A stretch of 17,604 nucleotides of DNA from positions 1-17,604 of the forward strand of contig JADGJA010000468.1 in assembly GCA_027596035.1 (NCBI GenBank), written 5' to 3'. The position numbers were made by a program, and so were the translations under genes. Source of the DNA: Thoreauomyces humboldtii. Taxonomy: Eukaryota; Chytridiomycota; Chytridiomycetes; Spizellomycetales; Powellomycetaceae. Shown piece by piece: positions 8,517 to 17,573 of the stretch. A model generated the notes under the pieces. It had not been told where the DNA came from and did no database searches. It worked only from the letters and a program-made list of their open reading frames with translations. Position 1 is the first letter of the stretch; the number at the start of each line of letters is the position of its first letter.

Positions 8517-9769
8517 TCAAAGAGCTCTGGCGGGGATGACTGCATAGCCACACATGAATGATCAGATCTCCGCACCGAACAAGGGGATCATGTTGCCATT
8601 CTGCAACACTCACAATAAACGAACTGCCCATCGTTCTCATCGATCTCGCTCCCGAGGTAGACGTAGAGGATCAGGAGTCTGGCGTCCACGAGACCTGAAA
8701 TGGACAGAAGGCAGGTCAGCGATCGAGTTTGTGGAGGTGAAGAAAGAGATCGGACAGAACGGTAACGTACAGCAGACGACATGCTTGGGACTGAGGGTCG
8801 AGCACTGGAGGAACCTGACGAAATCCCGTATGTCGACGCGGACCTCGACGAACCGTTTTCGGTTTGTCTGGGCGGCTCCGGGTGTGCCACCTTGAACGGC
8901 TTGACCTGGATGAATGGATGGACCATTGGTAAGCGAGAGTCACACGTGGCATGAAGGGGAAGGATTCGCAGCTTCGCGCGAACGAGACATGGGGCCGCGC
9001 TTCGCGCGGCAAAGAAGATTCTTGCGCGAGAAAGGGATTGCACTTGGCGCAGAGAAAGGCGAGGAACTCACTCGGTTGGGGATTCCCGAGTTTCTTGAAC
9101 TGCGTCTCGACCGATACGGCGTCGGCCTGGACCTTCAAGACAAAGTCCCCCGCCTCGTTGGCCAAGACGCTGACGTGGGATCCCAGCGCCTTCATCCTGT
9201 CCGCGATAGTCTTCACGTCGGCGATGGGCGGCAGAAAGATGTGGGTCTTTCGTTCGTTGACGACGGGTTTGACCAAATCGATGGATTCGTCCGACTGGAG
9301 GATGCGGACGGGGACGTCCTGGGTGAGGTAGACGCGGTTTCCGGTCTTGCTCGAGTTGGTGATGCTGAGGGAGAGCATGGGCCAGCCGTCCTTTTTGGCC
9401 AGCTTCATCCTGACCTCGAGGGCCTGCTGACATGACTTGAGCGCCGTGGCCAGTTCGAGTCCCGTGACCTCGAGGAAGATCTTGTCATCCATGGAGGCTT
9501 CCATGTAGTAGTCCTCGAAGATCCTGTCTTGCTTGATCTGACCGAACATCTGCATGGTAGAGGCCACGGAGGACTTTCCCACGATGAGGAGGACGTCCTC
9601 TGGGTTGAATGCAAAGATGAACCTCCTGGAGAGCTTTTCGACGCTCTGCACCATCTCTGTTGAGCAAGAGGAAGAATGAGCCTTCTTCGATCGAGGGTAA
9701 GAGTTCCATGAGAACCTGCATCGTACTCAGCAGTAAGCCAGCGTTGGTGATCCTTGCCCTCAGCCGCAT
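8517..9769 (-). CDS. HUS1: HUS1 homologue, subunit of the 9-1-1 checkpoint clamp
   Basis: Five exons: 9727-9769, 9072-9656, 8771-8905, 8614-8694 and 8517-8539. They join in frame to 288 residues, close to the usual 280 or so. HUS1 forms the PCNA-like RAD9-RAD1-HUS1 ring that is loaded at DNA damage and activates the ATR-type kinase. Recognition rests on the N-terminus MRLRARITNAG...MVQSVEKLSRR, on EVTGLELATALKSCQ, on VYLTQDVPVRIL, on TQFKKLGNP, on FVEVRVDIRDFVRFLQ and on the C-terminal FIPARAL. The last resembles the family's conserved FIP ending. A single-exon reading would lose both the first 14 and the last 90 or so residues. Introns are 70, 166, 76 and 74 nt, all with phase-1 junctions. 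The 166-nt intron carries GC-rich hairpins of the same type as in the enkurin gene. Confidence 0.95.
8994..9010. repeat. GC-rich triloop hairpin in HUS1 intron 2
   Basis: Perfect 7-bp inverted repeat GCCGCGC-TTC-GCGCGGC inside the 166-nt intron (8906-9071). The same 17-mer recurs at 17072-17088 in an intron of the enkurin gene. An imperfect relative (TTCGCAGC-TTC-GCGCGAA) lies just upstream near 8965-8982. Transcript-sense (minus strand) loops read GAA closed by C-G. Confidence 0.85.
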
Positions 9770-10182
9770 GGTCGTGATGATAAGGGTTGAAAAAAGAGGG
9801 AGAATGGACGGGTGATAAGACGGAGCGGATGTTTGGGAATGAAAGGGATGAAGCAGCCTGTATCTGGTCTGGATATAGTGGCAAGAGGGTGGCTGACCGA
9901 TCTGTGCAGGGTCGAAAGTGCCAGAGAGAGTTCCTTGGACTTGACTGGATGAAGAGACAAAGGCGAATGCTCTGAAGGGAGGTACAGTAATAGGTAGGTA
10001 GTTAGGTGGTGAACATGTGCTGTATTCCTGTATTCGACGGAGAGTGGGTTAATGAGTCATACGGTACTGTGTGTGTCCGTCCGCTCCGGTCGGACACTTC
10101 GCAGGCAAACAACTTTTTTCGACAGGTACTCTTTACTTTTTACTTTATAGTTTGCATATTTTCTTGAGCTTCCAACCAGTCT
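9770..10182. promoter_or_regulatory. Upstream region of HUS1 and of the tRNA gene
   Basis: About 410 bp between the HUS1 start codon (minus) and the tRNA (plus). No coding exon was seen. An AT-rich block, TTTATAG at 10144-10150 and GCATATTTT just after, precedes the tRNA by about 25-40 bp and could be a TATA-like element for RNA polymerase III. A near-perfect inverted repeat occurs at 10073-10097. Confidence 0.45.
10073..10097. repeat. 25-nt inverted repeat upstream of the tRNA gene
   Basis: GTGTCCG (10073-10079) pairs with CGGACAC (10091-10097). After one T-T mismatch, three inner pairs close a CTC triloop. It lies 86 bp before the tRNA; function unknown. Confidence 0.6.
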
Positions 10183-10256
10183 GCTCCCGTGGCTCAGTTG
10201 GCTAGAGCGTCCGACTGTTAATCGGAAGGTCGGCAGTTCAACCCTGCCCGGGTGCG
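10183..10256 (+). tRNA. tRNA-Asn (anticodon GUU)
   Basis: A 74-nt gene with all four arms and no intron. The acceptor strand GCTCCCG faces CGGGTGC. The D arm is GCTC/GAGC, and the anticodon arm TCCGA-CTGTTAA-TCGGA has GTT at 10217-10219. The T arm is GGCAG-TTCAACC-CTGCC. The discriminator base G73 agrees with asparagine tRNAs. The third acceptor pair is a T-T mismatch; all other stem pairs are Watson-Crick. The first run of five T residues downstream is at 10307-10311, about 50 nt away, so the pol III terminator is not tight. CCA is not encoded, as expected for a nuclear tRNA. Confidence 0.95.
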
Positions 10257-10536
10257 CGAGATCGTTCTTCTTTGTGACGTGTAGAATATTGCACTGGTTC
10301 CTCCTCTTTTTGTTCCAGAACGGCTTGGTTGCGGCGAGCTCTGCTGCTCTGCGATCCTCCGGCGCCGTTGTTCTCTAGCATCCCACGGAATGCCCAGGTC
10401 TCGTCAAAGTCGAGCACAGAGTTTGGCAAGCATACACTGTACTCTATGTGCAATTTAACCACTAAACGTATGTACAGGATCAGCCACTGACTCTCGGGAG
10501 GAGCCTGCCGGTGCCATGGGAAAACACCGTCAGCCG

Positions 10537-11558
10537 TTACTCGCCGCCACTCCCTGTGATCCACTCCCGCCACTTTTTGGCATACACGACTCCCAGCCTC
10601 AAGGGATCGCCGGTCACCACGGCCGAGCCAAACTTTCCGAGGACGGCGGCGTGCGTCCCGTCGGTGATGCCCGAGGCGTACTTTGTCAAGAACGCCTTGT
10701 GGGGTTTGCTCAGTCGGGTGATGTACTCGGACACTGTGCAAGATCCTTGTTTCAGTTGTGTTCGTGAGAGCGAGCATAAGATTTGTGACAAGCTTACTCG
10801 TTTCCGGAGGTTTAGTTTCGATAATGGACTTTGATGTAGACGATGGCGGTGGATGGGGGTGGTCGATCTTGATGTTTGCTGGAAAGCTATAGCGACATTG
10901 GCCGATCGTTTGAGTATCTTGCTTCCACCTGGTGCAGCCTTCGGTCTGTCCGCAGGGACTCACCCGACATGATGACTAGGAGGACCCGCCGGCGGACCCT
11001 TCCCAGATGCACCTCCATCGCCACCGTTCTCATCCCCTCCAGGAAGCTCGTCGTCACGGACCTCGTCCATCATCCCATCCACGTGCATGACGGCGGCCGC
11101 GTAATCGTCGGACGTGATGAGCTGGAGCAGGTTGCGATTCCGGTTGACGGACTGGATGCTGCCGCCGTCGATGGATGATATGGTTGTGGACATGGAATCG
11201 TCGGAGACACGACGTATGCATACGAGCTCTGCCTTTGGTTCGAGGTTCTGACGACGTCCTTCTTTTGTCTTTGATGACGTGAGGTCGGGTCAGTCCACTA
11301 GCCCATGGAAGGGACGGGGGAGATTCAGAGACTGACCTGTTTGAGCATGAGGAAGCACACCTCGTCCCATCGATCTCGTTGGTGCCTGCTATTCCTGCCG
11401 CGAGGGGTTGTGTTTGGAGGTGTTGCGGAAGTCCCATCCTTCACGGTGGTAGAAGCAGCATCCCCTGCTGGATGATCCGTTCCGTCCCCTTCCTTCTGCT
11501 TCTTCTTTGCATCATCATCCTGCCTCTGTTCTAGTTGTTCCTGGAGGAAGCCTCGCAT
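10537..11558 (-). CDS. Hypothetical protein, four exons
   Basis: Exons 11337-11558, 10964-11232, 10798-10886 and 10537-10733 join in frame to 258 residues; introns are 104, 77 and 64 nt. No family was recognised. The first 60 residues are polar and low complexity (DDDAKKKQKEGDG). A helical stretch follows (RWDEVCFLMLKQAELVCIRR at the first junction), then NLLQLITSDDYAAAVMHVDG. Next come an acidic/Gly-rich and a Pro/His-rich linker. A compact C-terminal region contains SEYITRLSKPHKAFLTKYAS and LGVVYAKKWREWITG. There is no signal peptide or membrane span, so it is probably soluble. The start is the least certain point: the frame stays open upstream to a stop at 11757-11759 without another ATG, so an extra 5' exon is possible. 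Exon 3 uses the acceptor ending at 10887, which preserves phase 2. Confidence 0.65.
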
Positions 11559-11972
11559 GTGCTGTGACGGGGACTGCTTGTTGGAGGGACGCAATGGGGA
11601 ACCGCAAAGGGTGTATGGGAGGGAACAAGGACAGGAGATGATTTCCTGAACCTCCTCGTACCAGAAGCTCGGGAAGCGGTACTGGACGGTTGTCCCAGTG
11701 CCTTGGCAAGAATGGTCAGAGTGGTGCCAGATAATCGGATACGCTCCCTTTGGCTCTCAGGGTTTCGCCGCCAAGTGCCCCCCCCTCCTGCTGCGCCCTA
11801 CGCCTGGTGCCTTTTGGACAGAGCGGATCAGCGGTGCCTTTAGCCTTCGGTTGCTGGACCTCTGCAATGATCCTGCTCGTTACTTAGGTTACATCCGCAA
11901 TCTCATTTCTTAACCCCATAGCTCTCCCCCCCCCGACCCTATCCTTCCCAATCTGCCACCAGCCTCCCTCAA
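11559..11972. promoter_or_regulatory. Divergent interval between two start codons
   Basis: About 410 bp shared by the minus-strand gene starting at 11558 and the plus-strand gene starting at 11973. The 50 bp before 11973 are pyrimidine-rich, with a run of nine C near 11927. The left half stays open in the frame of the minus-strand gene but offers no ATG. No further gene was supported. Confidence 0.45.
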
Positions 11973-12842
11973 ATGCGTTTACACATCGCAGTCGGCCCCG
12001 CCTTGCTGGTCCTAGCTTCGCTGGCGTTGTTCTTCGGACTCTTCTTCGGCCTCAATTATCCCGAGGTGCTCCGTCGTCGGGACTACTTGCACCTGCCGTG
12101 CGCGCTCACCGGCAAGTCCATCGAGCCCCGTTTCCACTGCACGACCACCTGCGACAACAGCTGCAGCGCCGCGCCTCCCGGGGTGGCCACCTGTTCCTCC
12201 CTCGTGTCCCTCGGCAACGCTCTCGACCCCAGGACCTGTCTCTCCGGAGGCAACGGCACCTGTCCGCAGACCGGAACCTGCAACAACGGGTACCGATGCT
12301 GTCAGGAATGCTGCAGCACTTGCCAGTCGTGCACGACGTCCTGCTCGGGGAAGCCGCAGACATGCAGCACGTCGTGCTCGTACTACACCTGCAACTGCTA
12401 CTGCTGTCAGGACGTTGGCAACGATCTGTGCACCACCGACTGTCCCGTGTACTACGCCGTCGACCAGATCTTCTCCTACCGGGACCCGCGCAACAGCAAC
12501 CGCACGGTCGAGGCCAGACCGGTGGTCACCGACTTTGGTCCGGACCTCGCGGGTGCCAACGCTCTCATCGTCTCGACACCCATCAACTCGACCCGCACGT
12601 GCTTCGTGAACCCCAGCAACCTCCAGGAGATGCGTCTGGACCTGGGCTACACGACGTGGAAGTGGGTCGTCACCAGCATCTTCGGGATCCTCCCGATCGC
12701 ACTCCTGGCCTCGTATGCCATGTACCGCTTGTCGCGCGTTGTGGTCAGCCGAACTGTCCAAGCACCCTCCACGGCCCGTGTCGAGGAGGAGATCAAGCTT
12801 TCTTCACAGCAGCTGGCGCCTCCACCGTACCAAGAATCGTAG
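11973..12842 (+). CDS. Cysteine-rich double-span membrane protein with PPPY tail
   Basis: Intronless, 289 residues; family not recognised. A hydrophobic segment at residues 6-27 is either a signal anchor or a signal peptide. A second span lies at about 231-252. Between them are 24 cysteines, 23 of them in residues 43-157, several as CC pairs or CxxC steps (YRCCQECCSTCQSC at 107-120). This suggests a compact disulfide-bonded or metal-binding extracytoplasmic domain. NGT (94-96), NRT (176-178) and NST (205-207) are potential N-glycosylation sites. The short C-terminal tail carries PPPY (283-286), a PPxY motif of the kind bound by WW domains of Nedd4/Rsp5 ubiquitin ligases, with Lys275 nearby. 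Regulated endocytosis is a reasonable inference. The start is the first ATG, right after a pyrimidine-rich leader. It is one of three intronless genes here. Confidence 0.82.
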   Translation: MRLHIAVGPALLVLASLALFFGLFFGLNYPEVLRRRDYLHLPCALTGKSIEPRFHCTTTCDNSCSAAPPGVATCSSLVSLGNALDPRTCLSGGNGTCPQTGTCNNGYRCCQECCSTCQSCTTSCSGKPQTCSTSCSYYTCNCYCCQDVGNDLCTTDCPVYYAVDQIFSYRDPRNSNRTVEARPVVTDFGPDLAGANALIVSTPINSTRTCFVNPSNLQEMRLDLGYTTWKWVVTSIFGILPIALLASYAMYRLSRVVVSRTVQAPSTARVEEEIKLSSQQLAPPPYQES

Positions 12843-13286
12843 AAAATTATAGCCAGCGCTTCTGTTTCTTTCTATATTATCATAACATTTCATTAAATCG
12901 ACTTGATTTCATGGCACCCGGGAAAGGATTCTCTGGTGTCGAAGAGCGAAAGTCCGCAGATGGACAGGCGTCTCGATTTCATCCCAAGGACTGGTGTGCC
13001 AGCCGTCAGAAGGGTGCACTGACTGGTGCATTACGCCAGCCATGGAGCATTGTCCGGCAACCTTTTTTCAGGAAACGTGAGAGATGCCCTTTCTCTTTCA
13101 GATCTGTCTTGGTCTTCAAGCAGTCTTTGGCGGGGCAGGCGGCGGGCGGGAGAAGGTGTCGAAGATGAGTCAGTCATACACCGATGTGGCAGCCGTCGGC
13201 TTTGCCCCACACGTATCCATCGTGCGCATTCCGATCTCCGTATATACAGCACCAAGCACGACCAGGACTATTCGCAGGATACAAGG
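12843..13286. other. Interval between the cysteine-rich gene and Misato, no gene seen
   Basis: About 440 bp. It begins with the 3' untranslated region of the cysteine-rich gene and ends with the leader of the Misato gene. Frames that cross it are continuations of shadow frames of the neighbouring genes, with no family resemblance. Confidence 0.5.
12892..12897 (+). terminator. ATTAAA poly(A) signal candidate
   Basis: The variant hexamer ATTAAA lies 49 nt after the stop codon of the cysteine-rich protein, in an AT-rich patch. Confidence 0.4.
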
Positions 13287-15489
13287 ATGCCAAAGGAGAT
13301 CATCACCCTCCAGCTGGGGCACACGGCAAACTTTGTGGGAACCCACTTCTGGAACGCTCAGGTAACGAGAAGGACATCACGGCCAGCATTCCTTCCATTC
13401 CCTGTCCTCAACCCCCAAGAAACGTCTTATGAAACACAGGACTCGTACTTTCACTTTGGAGGCGAGGCAGAGCAGGAACTCAACCACGACGTCCTCTACC
13501 GCTCAGGCAGCAACGTGTATGTGAGTTCGAACCGTCTGTGCTTCCCCCGCCGACGCATCTTTTCACGAGCACGAGACTCACCTACTCTCGACCACATTCT
13601 CAGGGCGATGAAACGTACACACCGCGTCTCGTGGTATGCGACTTGAAGGGTGCGCTCGTCTTTCCGCAGCCGGAAGCATCACTACGGAATGCTGACGAGT
13701 CGGGTCGACCTTCGCAGGCAGTCTGAGGACGCTGAAGCGCGTGAGTCCGCTGTACGAAGCCGAAGACGGGAACGAGGAAGAGACGATCGCGTCATGGTAC
13801 GAAATTTGGACGATGAACGTGCCAAACTTGAAGAACTGAACCCGCGACTCGACATCAGGAACGGTGGAGTCGAAAAACACGTCCAAGACCCCTACCCAAA
13901 GAACGAGTTTCTGACGAACCTCGACAAAGTGAGGAAGAGCACCGATGCAACTGGGAGAAAAAAGGGCCTGACGATACAGCACCCTCTTGAAAACAGGACG
14001 CCGACCCGAACGCCCCTCCCCATTCCTTCTCTTCCCATCTCGATGCGTCCGTGTCCGTATGGTCCGACTTCAACAAACTCTACTACCACCCGAAAACCCT
14101 CGTCGAGGTTCCCTCATACGTGCACGACGACGACCAGAACCCTTTCTCGGCGTTCACCCAAGGCCTGGACGTGATCGGGAATCCTGACTTCCGGGAGGAG
14201 CTTTTGGAGGACCGGCTACGCTTCTTTGTCGAGGAATGTGACTCCTTGCAGGGATTCAACGTGATCGCGGACGCCGTGGATGGTTTTGCGGGGCTAGCTG
14301 CGGGGGTTCTGGAGGACCTGGGAGACGAGTATGCGAAAAAGGCTTTGATCACGTTTGGGGTCCACAAACCTATCAGCGCTGAAGACACGGATGTAAGTCG
14401 AACCAGCAGCGAATCATCGATGGCGGTAGGATTCATGGTTGACCACATACTTTGATTCTATGTAACAGAAGAGCCGGACGGTTGCAGCCATCAATTCTGC
14501 TCTGCTCATGGAGTCAGCGACGCGTAACAGCACGATTTATGTCCCGTTGTACGCGCCGAACGGGCGCAATTACCCGGAAGGTGAATGGCAGAGATATCTG
14601 CGCAAGGATGTGAGTTCCATATCTTCGCTATCGTACTCGTATTTTCCACGTGATCCTCACGCCTCAAGGGCCACAGATCTCCTCCCCGTACCGATGGAGC
14701 GGTCTCCTATCTGCAGCCATCGAGACGACCCTTCTTCCCGTCCGACTCAAGAGCAACCCCCTCCGTCTTGGCGACCTGGCCGAGCTCGTCTCGGGCGGCA
14801 GCAACCGGACCCTCGCGTCCCTCGCCTGCGGCCTCCCGTTCCCGATCCACGAGGACCGACCGTTCTCGCGCGCCCTGGAGACGGTCGACGGGAAGCTGGA
14901 CTGGATGGTGGACCTCACGACCCAGGAGGCCGGGGATCGACTGGGACAGGAGTTTGGACAGTGCGCGGTGGTGAGAGGCGTCGGTGAGGCGAGCAGACAT
15001 CAGGACGGGAAGAACAAGATGCCGTCCAGGTCAGAGGTCCACGGCGCTTTGGATGCCTTCTTGAGAGGTGCAGAGTCGAATCGAGGGCAGAGGTATGCGA
15101 AAAAATGAAAATGAGAGACACGCTTGTCCTCCTGGACGGGAATACTGAAACGAATATGGCCAATCTCCCTCAGCTTCGCCATCGACAAACCTTACCCGAT
15201 CCCTTCAACTTTCCCCCAACTCTTCACACCGGACGTGAACCCCCACGGTCTGGTGATGGAATACGTGGCCCCTGGACCACCGCAGGAGACGCTCGCCGTC
15301 GCCGTGATGACCCGACTAAGGATGTCCCCCCGCATAAAGGACGTGGTGGATCGGGCAGGCAAGTCGTTGGAGAGGATCGGTGTCCCCGTCCAGGTGCTGT
15401 ACGAGAAGGGAGATCACGGCATGGGAAGGGAGGAGTGGGGCAGCGTCAGGGAGTCCCTCGTTGGCGTAGCGGAGGGGTACGAGGATTGA
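13287..15489 (+). CDS. DML1: Misato/DML1 homologue, tubulin-like mitochondrial distribution protein
   Basis: Nine exons: 13287-13361, 13440-13520, 13604-13649, 13718-13796, 13859-13928, 13997-14392, 14469-14609, 14677-15092 and 15174-15489. They join in frame to 539 residues. The N-terminus EIITLQLGHTANFVGTHFWN is diagnostic for the Misato family. It is followed by ELNHDVLYRSG, by GDETYTPRLVVCDLKG and by SVWSDFNKLYYHPKTLVEVP. NPFSAFTQGLDV and DRLRFFVEECDSLQGFNVIAD belong to the tubulin-like portion. These proteins combine a Misato segment with a tubulin/FtsZ-like fold and are needed for mitochondrial morphology and partitioning, and in animals for mitochondrial fusion and spindle work. The C-terminus (ERIGVPVQVLYEKGDHGM) at first sight recalls a hydrolase, but it belongs to the same in-frame chain. 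Introns are 62-83 nt; the donor of intron 3 is weak (GTGCGC) but gives the only in-frame join. Confidence 0.93.
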
Positions 15490-15773
15490 GGCGTTCTGAG
15501 GGGCGGGCCGTCGGGAGAGATGGATGGCCGTTCTTGTTGTGAGGAAGACTCTAGGCGGACTGACTCGAGCGTAGTCGATACAAAGTAACCGGTAGAACCG
15601 GTCATACAGGTGTTTGAGACGAGTAAGATTACACGAAAGAGCACATGAAGGAGGAGGTAAACCACCCCGTTCAAGGAAAAAAAAATATGAAGTATGAAAA
15701 TCACATACACAAAACGTAGAAAGTCCGAGCCGGGCAAACTGGCAGTTCAACCCTTGAACCAGATGGAACAATG
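15490..15773. other. Convergent 3' interval between Misato and enkurin genes
   Basis: About 280 bp between the two stop codons. It contains an A-rich run (nine A near 15678-15686) and no ORF of note. It should hold the 3' ends of both transcripts. Confidence 0.5.
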
Positions 15774-17573
15774 TCACCTGACCAACCCACCGACCATCCC
15801 GGTTCTCCTCGTTCCTCCTCTTGATCCTCCATCGCCAAAACCAGTACCGGCACCTGCTCCGACTGGCCTCCCGCCTCTGGCCCTGTCCCAGACGTCGACT
15901 CCGGTCGGGGTCACCACCGTGTCCTTTCTCGCGAGTCCATCACCACCCTCGTCCCGATGATCCTCCCGATCCTCCCTCACCAGCACCCTCTTCTTGGAGA
16001 ACACGTCCTCTGCGTCCTCCAGTTCCTTGAGCTGAGCCTCGACGGCGGCTTTCCGACGTTTCTGGCCGAGCGTCTCGATCACGACAGGGAAGTGGGCGAG
16101 GACCGAGAGGAGCTCGTCTTGTTCTGGAAAAGAAAATGATGTTAGTAGGGTGCAAGGTCTCGGATCGGTTCGTCTTTCTTCCGTGATAAATTTTCCTACT
16201 TTTTCGTAGAGCGTCGAGGGTGGCCAGACGTTCCTCTTCGGGCACCACCGTCATGCCCGGCGGTATCTTGCTCTCCTCCAGCATCCGCAGCCTCTCCACC
16301 TCCTCTTCGGCCCACTGCATCTTTCGGTCCAGGAGGCTGGTGAGTCGAAGAAAAAGGTTGGGGGGAAAGAGTAAGGTCGAGTGAAGGGTGAAGGCAAGAA
16401 GGGATAGAAAAAATGTTTTCGTCGACTCACTACTTTGGGATCTCTCCCTTTCGAGTCTTGCGTTGTGGTCCGACGGGTTCGGGTGATGGCGGTTCCTTTA
16501 TCCAGAGAAAGCATGTGGGGGGCAATTGCAGAAGGTGAGCAAAGATCAGATCGAACTGATCGTGACAGGCATTCCCCCCAACACGAGAAACGCACCGGTA
16601 CGGCTTGACACGCCTGCCTGGCGTTCAGAGCGATGAAGTTCTTTGATGTTGATGATAAGGATGACTGATGTACGATGAAGGAACGAGGAGAGAAAAGATG
16701 GAGGGGATGTCGATGATGAGCAAGACAGAAGAGGGAACATGCGAAGAGGACGCGTGATGACACTCTACCTTGCCCGTGGACGGTCGTGAAGAGGTGGCTG
16801 ATGTGCACGTGCTGGATGACTATGAGAGAGAGAAAAAAAAAACCGTCACCCAACGAGTGTAAGAAGACATGGATGTCGACGATGAGGATGGAGATTGCGA
16901 GATGTAGAAAAAAAGAGTCATCGATGGTCGGCGCGCAAAGCGCGCCTCCGTGTGCCACGCTTCGCTCCGCAAGGGAACGGTTCGCGCTTCGCGCGAACCT
17001 CAAAGAGCAAGGCCGCGCTCCGCGCGGCATGAAAGGGTAGTCGCGCTTCGCGCGACTACGTGGGACAACTTGCCGCGCTTCGCGCGGCACAACGTCCCCG
17101 GCCCGTTTCCGTCCTTTCCCGTCCCCCTCTTCCCGTCCCATCCCTTTCCCCTTTCCCCTTCTTCTTCCTTCTCCTTACCCTCCTCGTGTCGAGCCTGGAC
17201 TTGACGTCCTGGAACCTCTTCAACTTGAAGGGAGGCGGTTGAGGCAGTTCCCTCTGGATCTGCTTTGTCCTGTTCTCGCTCTGCAGTTCCTTGAGCTTCT
17301 GACGGTTCTCCCTCCGATGGTCCTTTGGCTCCCTGCCCGCTCGAAGCATGTCGTCCCTTTGATGACACGAACAATTGGGAAAATGATTGGGGAATCAGGA
17401 ATCAGTGGTCCATGGAGTTGTCGTGGCAACTGGGAGTCCGAGAGTTCTCCGAGGTTGGCGAGGTGGATGGTGGTGGGTGGTCTTTGCTCTTACCTGATGC
17501 CGCGAGATGGTTTGAGCAGCATGCCGACCGCCGTGCCGGCCATCTGACGGAGGTGAGTTTTCCGCGCTTCCAT
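15774..17573 (-). CDS. Enkurin-domain protein, ENKD1-like (ciliary/microtubule)
   Basis: Seven exons: 17494-17573, 17179-17356, 16769-16819, 16602-16640, 16431-16495, 16200-16336 and 15774-16123. They join in frame to 299 residues. An N-terminal block PKDHRRENRQKLKELQSENR (37-56) matches the PKDH...EN...E.Q pattern of ENKD1. VKSRLDTRR follows. The enkurin domain runs from about GEIPKYLLDRKMQWAEEEVE (133-152) through IPPGMTVVPEEERLATLDAL, FPVVIETLGQKRR and FSKKRVLV. A Gly/Arg-rich tail closes the protein. Enkurin-domain proteins are microtubule inner proteins or ciliary/spindle-associated factors and track with the presence of flagella. The two small internal exons (51 and 39 nt) are the least certain, but all junction phases agree. 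The start ATG has no clear alternative upstream before the window ends. Intron 2 (359 nt) holds five GC-rich hairpins. Confidence 0.87.
16930..17088. repeat. Cluster of five GC-rich triloop hairpins within an intron
   Basis: Five perfect inverted repeats lie inside intron 2 (16820-17178) of the enkurin gene: 16930-16946 (7-bp stem, AAA loop), 16979-16999 (9 bp, TTC), 17012-17028 (7 bp, TCC), 17037-17059 (10 bp, TTC) and 17072-17088 (7 bp, TTC). The core is CGCGC-loop-GCGCG. Outer stem bases differ between copies (GGTT/AACC, GTAGT/ACTAC, GC/GC) yet stay complementary. Unlike CRISPR, there is no constant repeat with unique spacers. Confidence 0.92.

Noticed and set aside
12012..12761. 249-codon minus-strand open frame
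   Set aside because: Antisense shadow of the cysteine-rich membrane gene, produced by GC-rich codons; composition is Val/Gly/Arg-rich with no protein signature.
15316..15489. Apparent hydrolase-like C-terminus (VLYEKGDHGM)
   Set aside because: It is the last exon of the Misato gene; no nucleophile elbow or other hydrolase motif exists in the joined protein.
16930..17088. Possible CRISPR-like array
   Set aside because: Units are individual palindromes with different stems and irregular spacing, inside a eukaryotic intron; no constant repeat and no cas genes.
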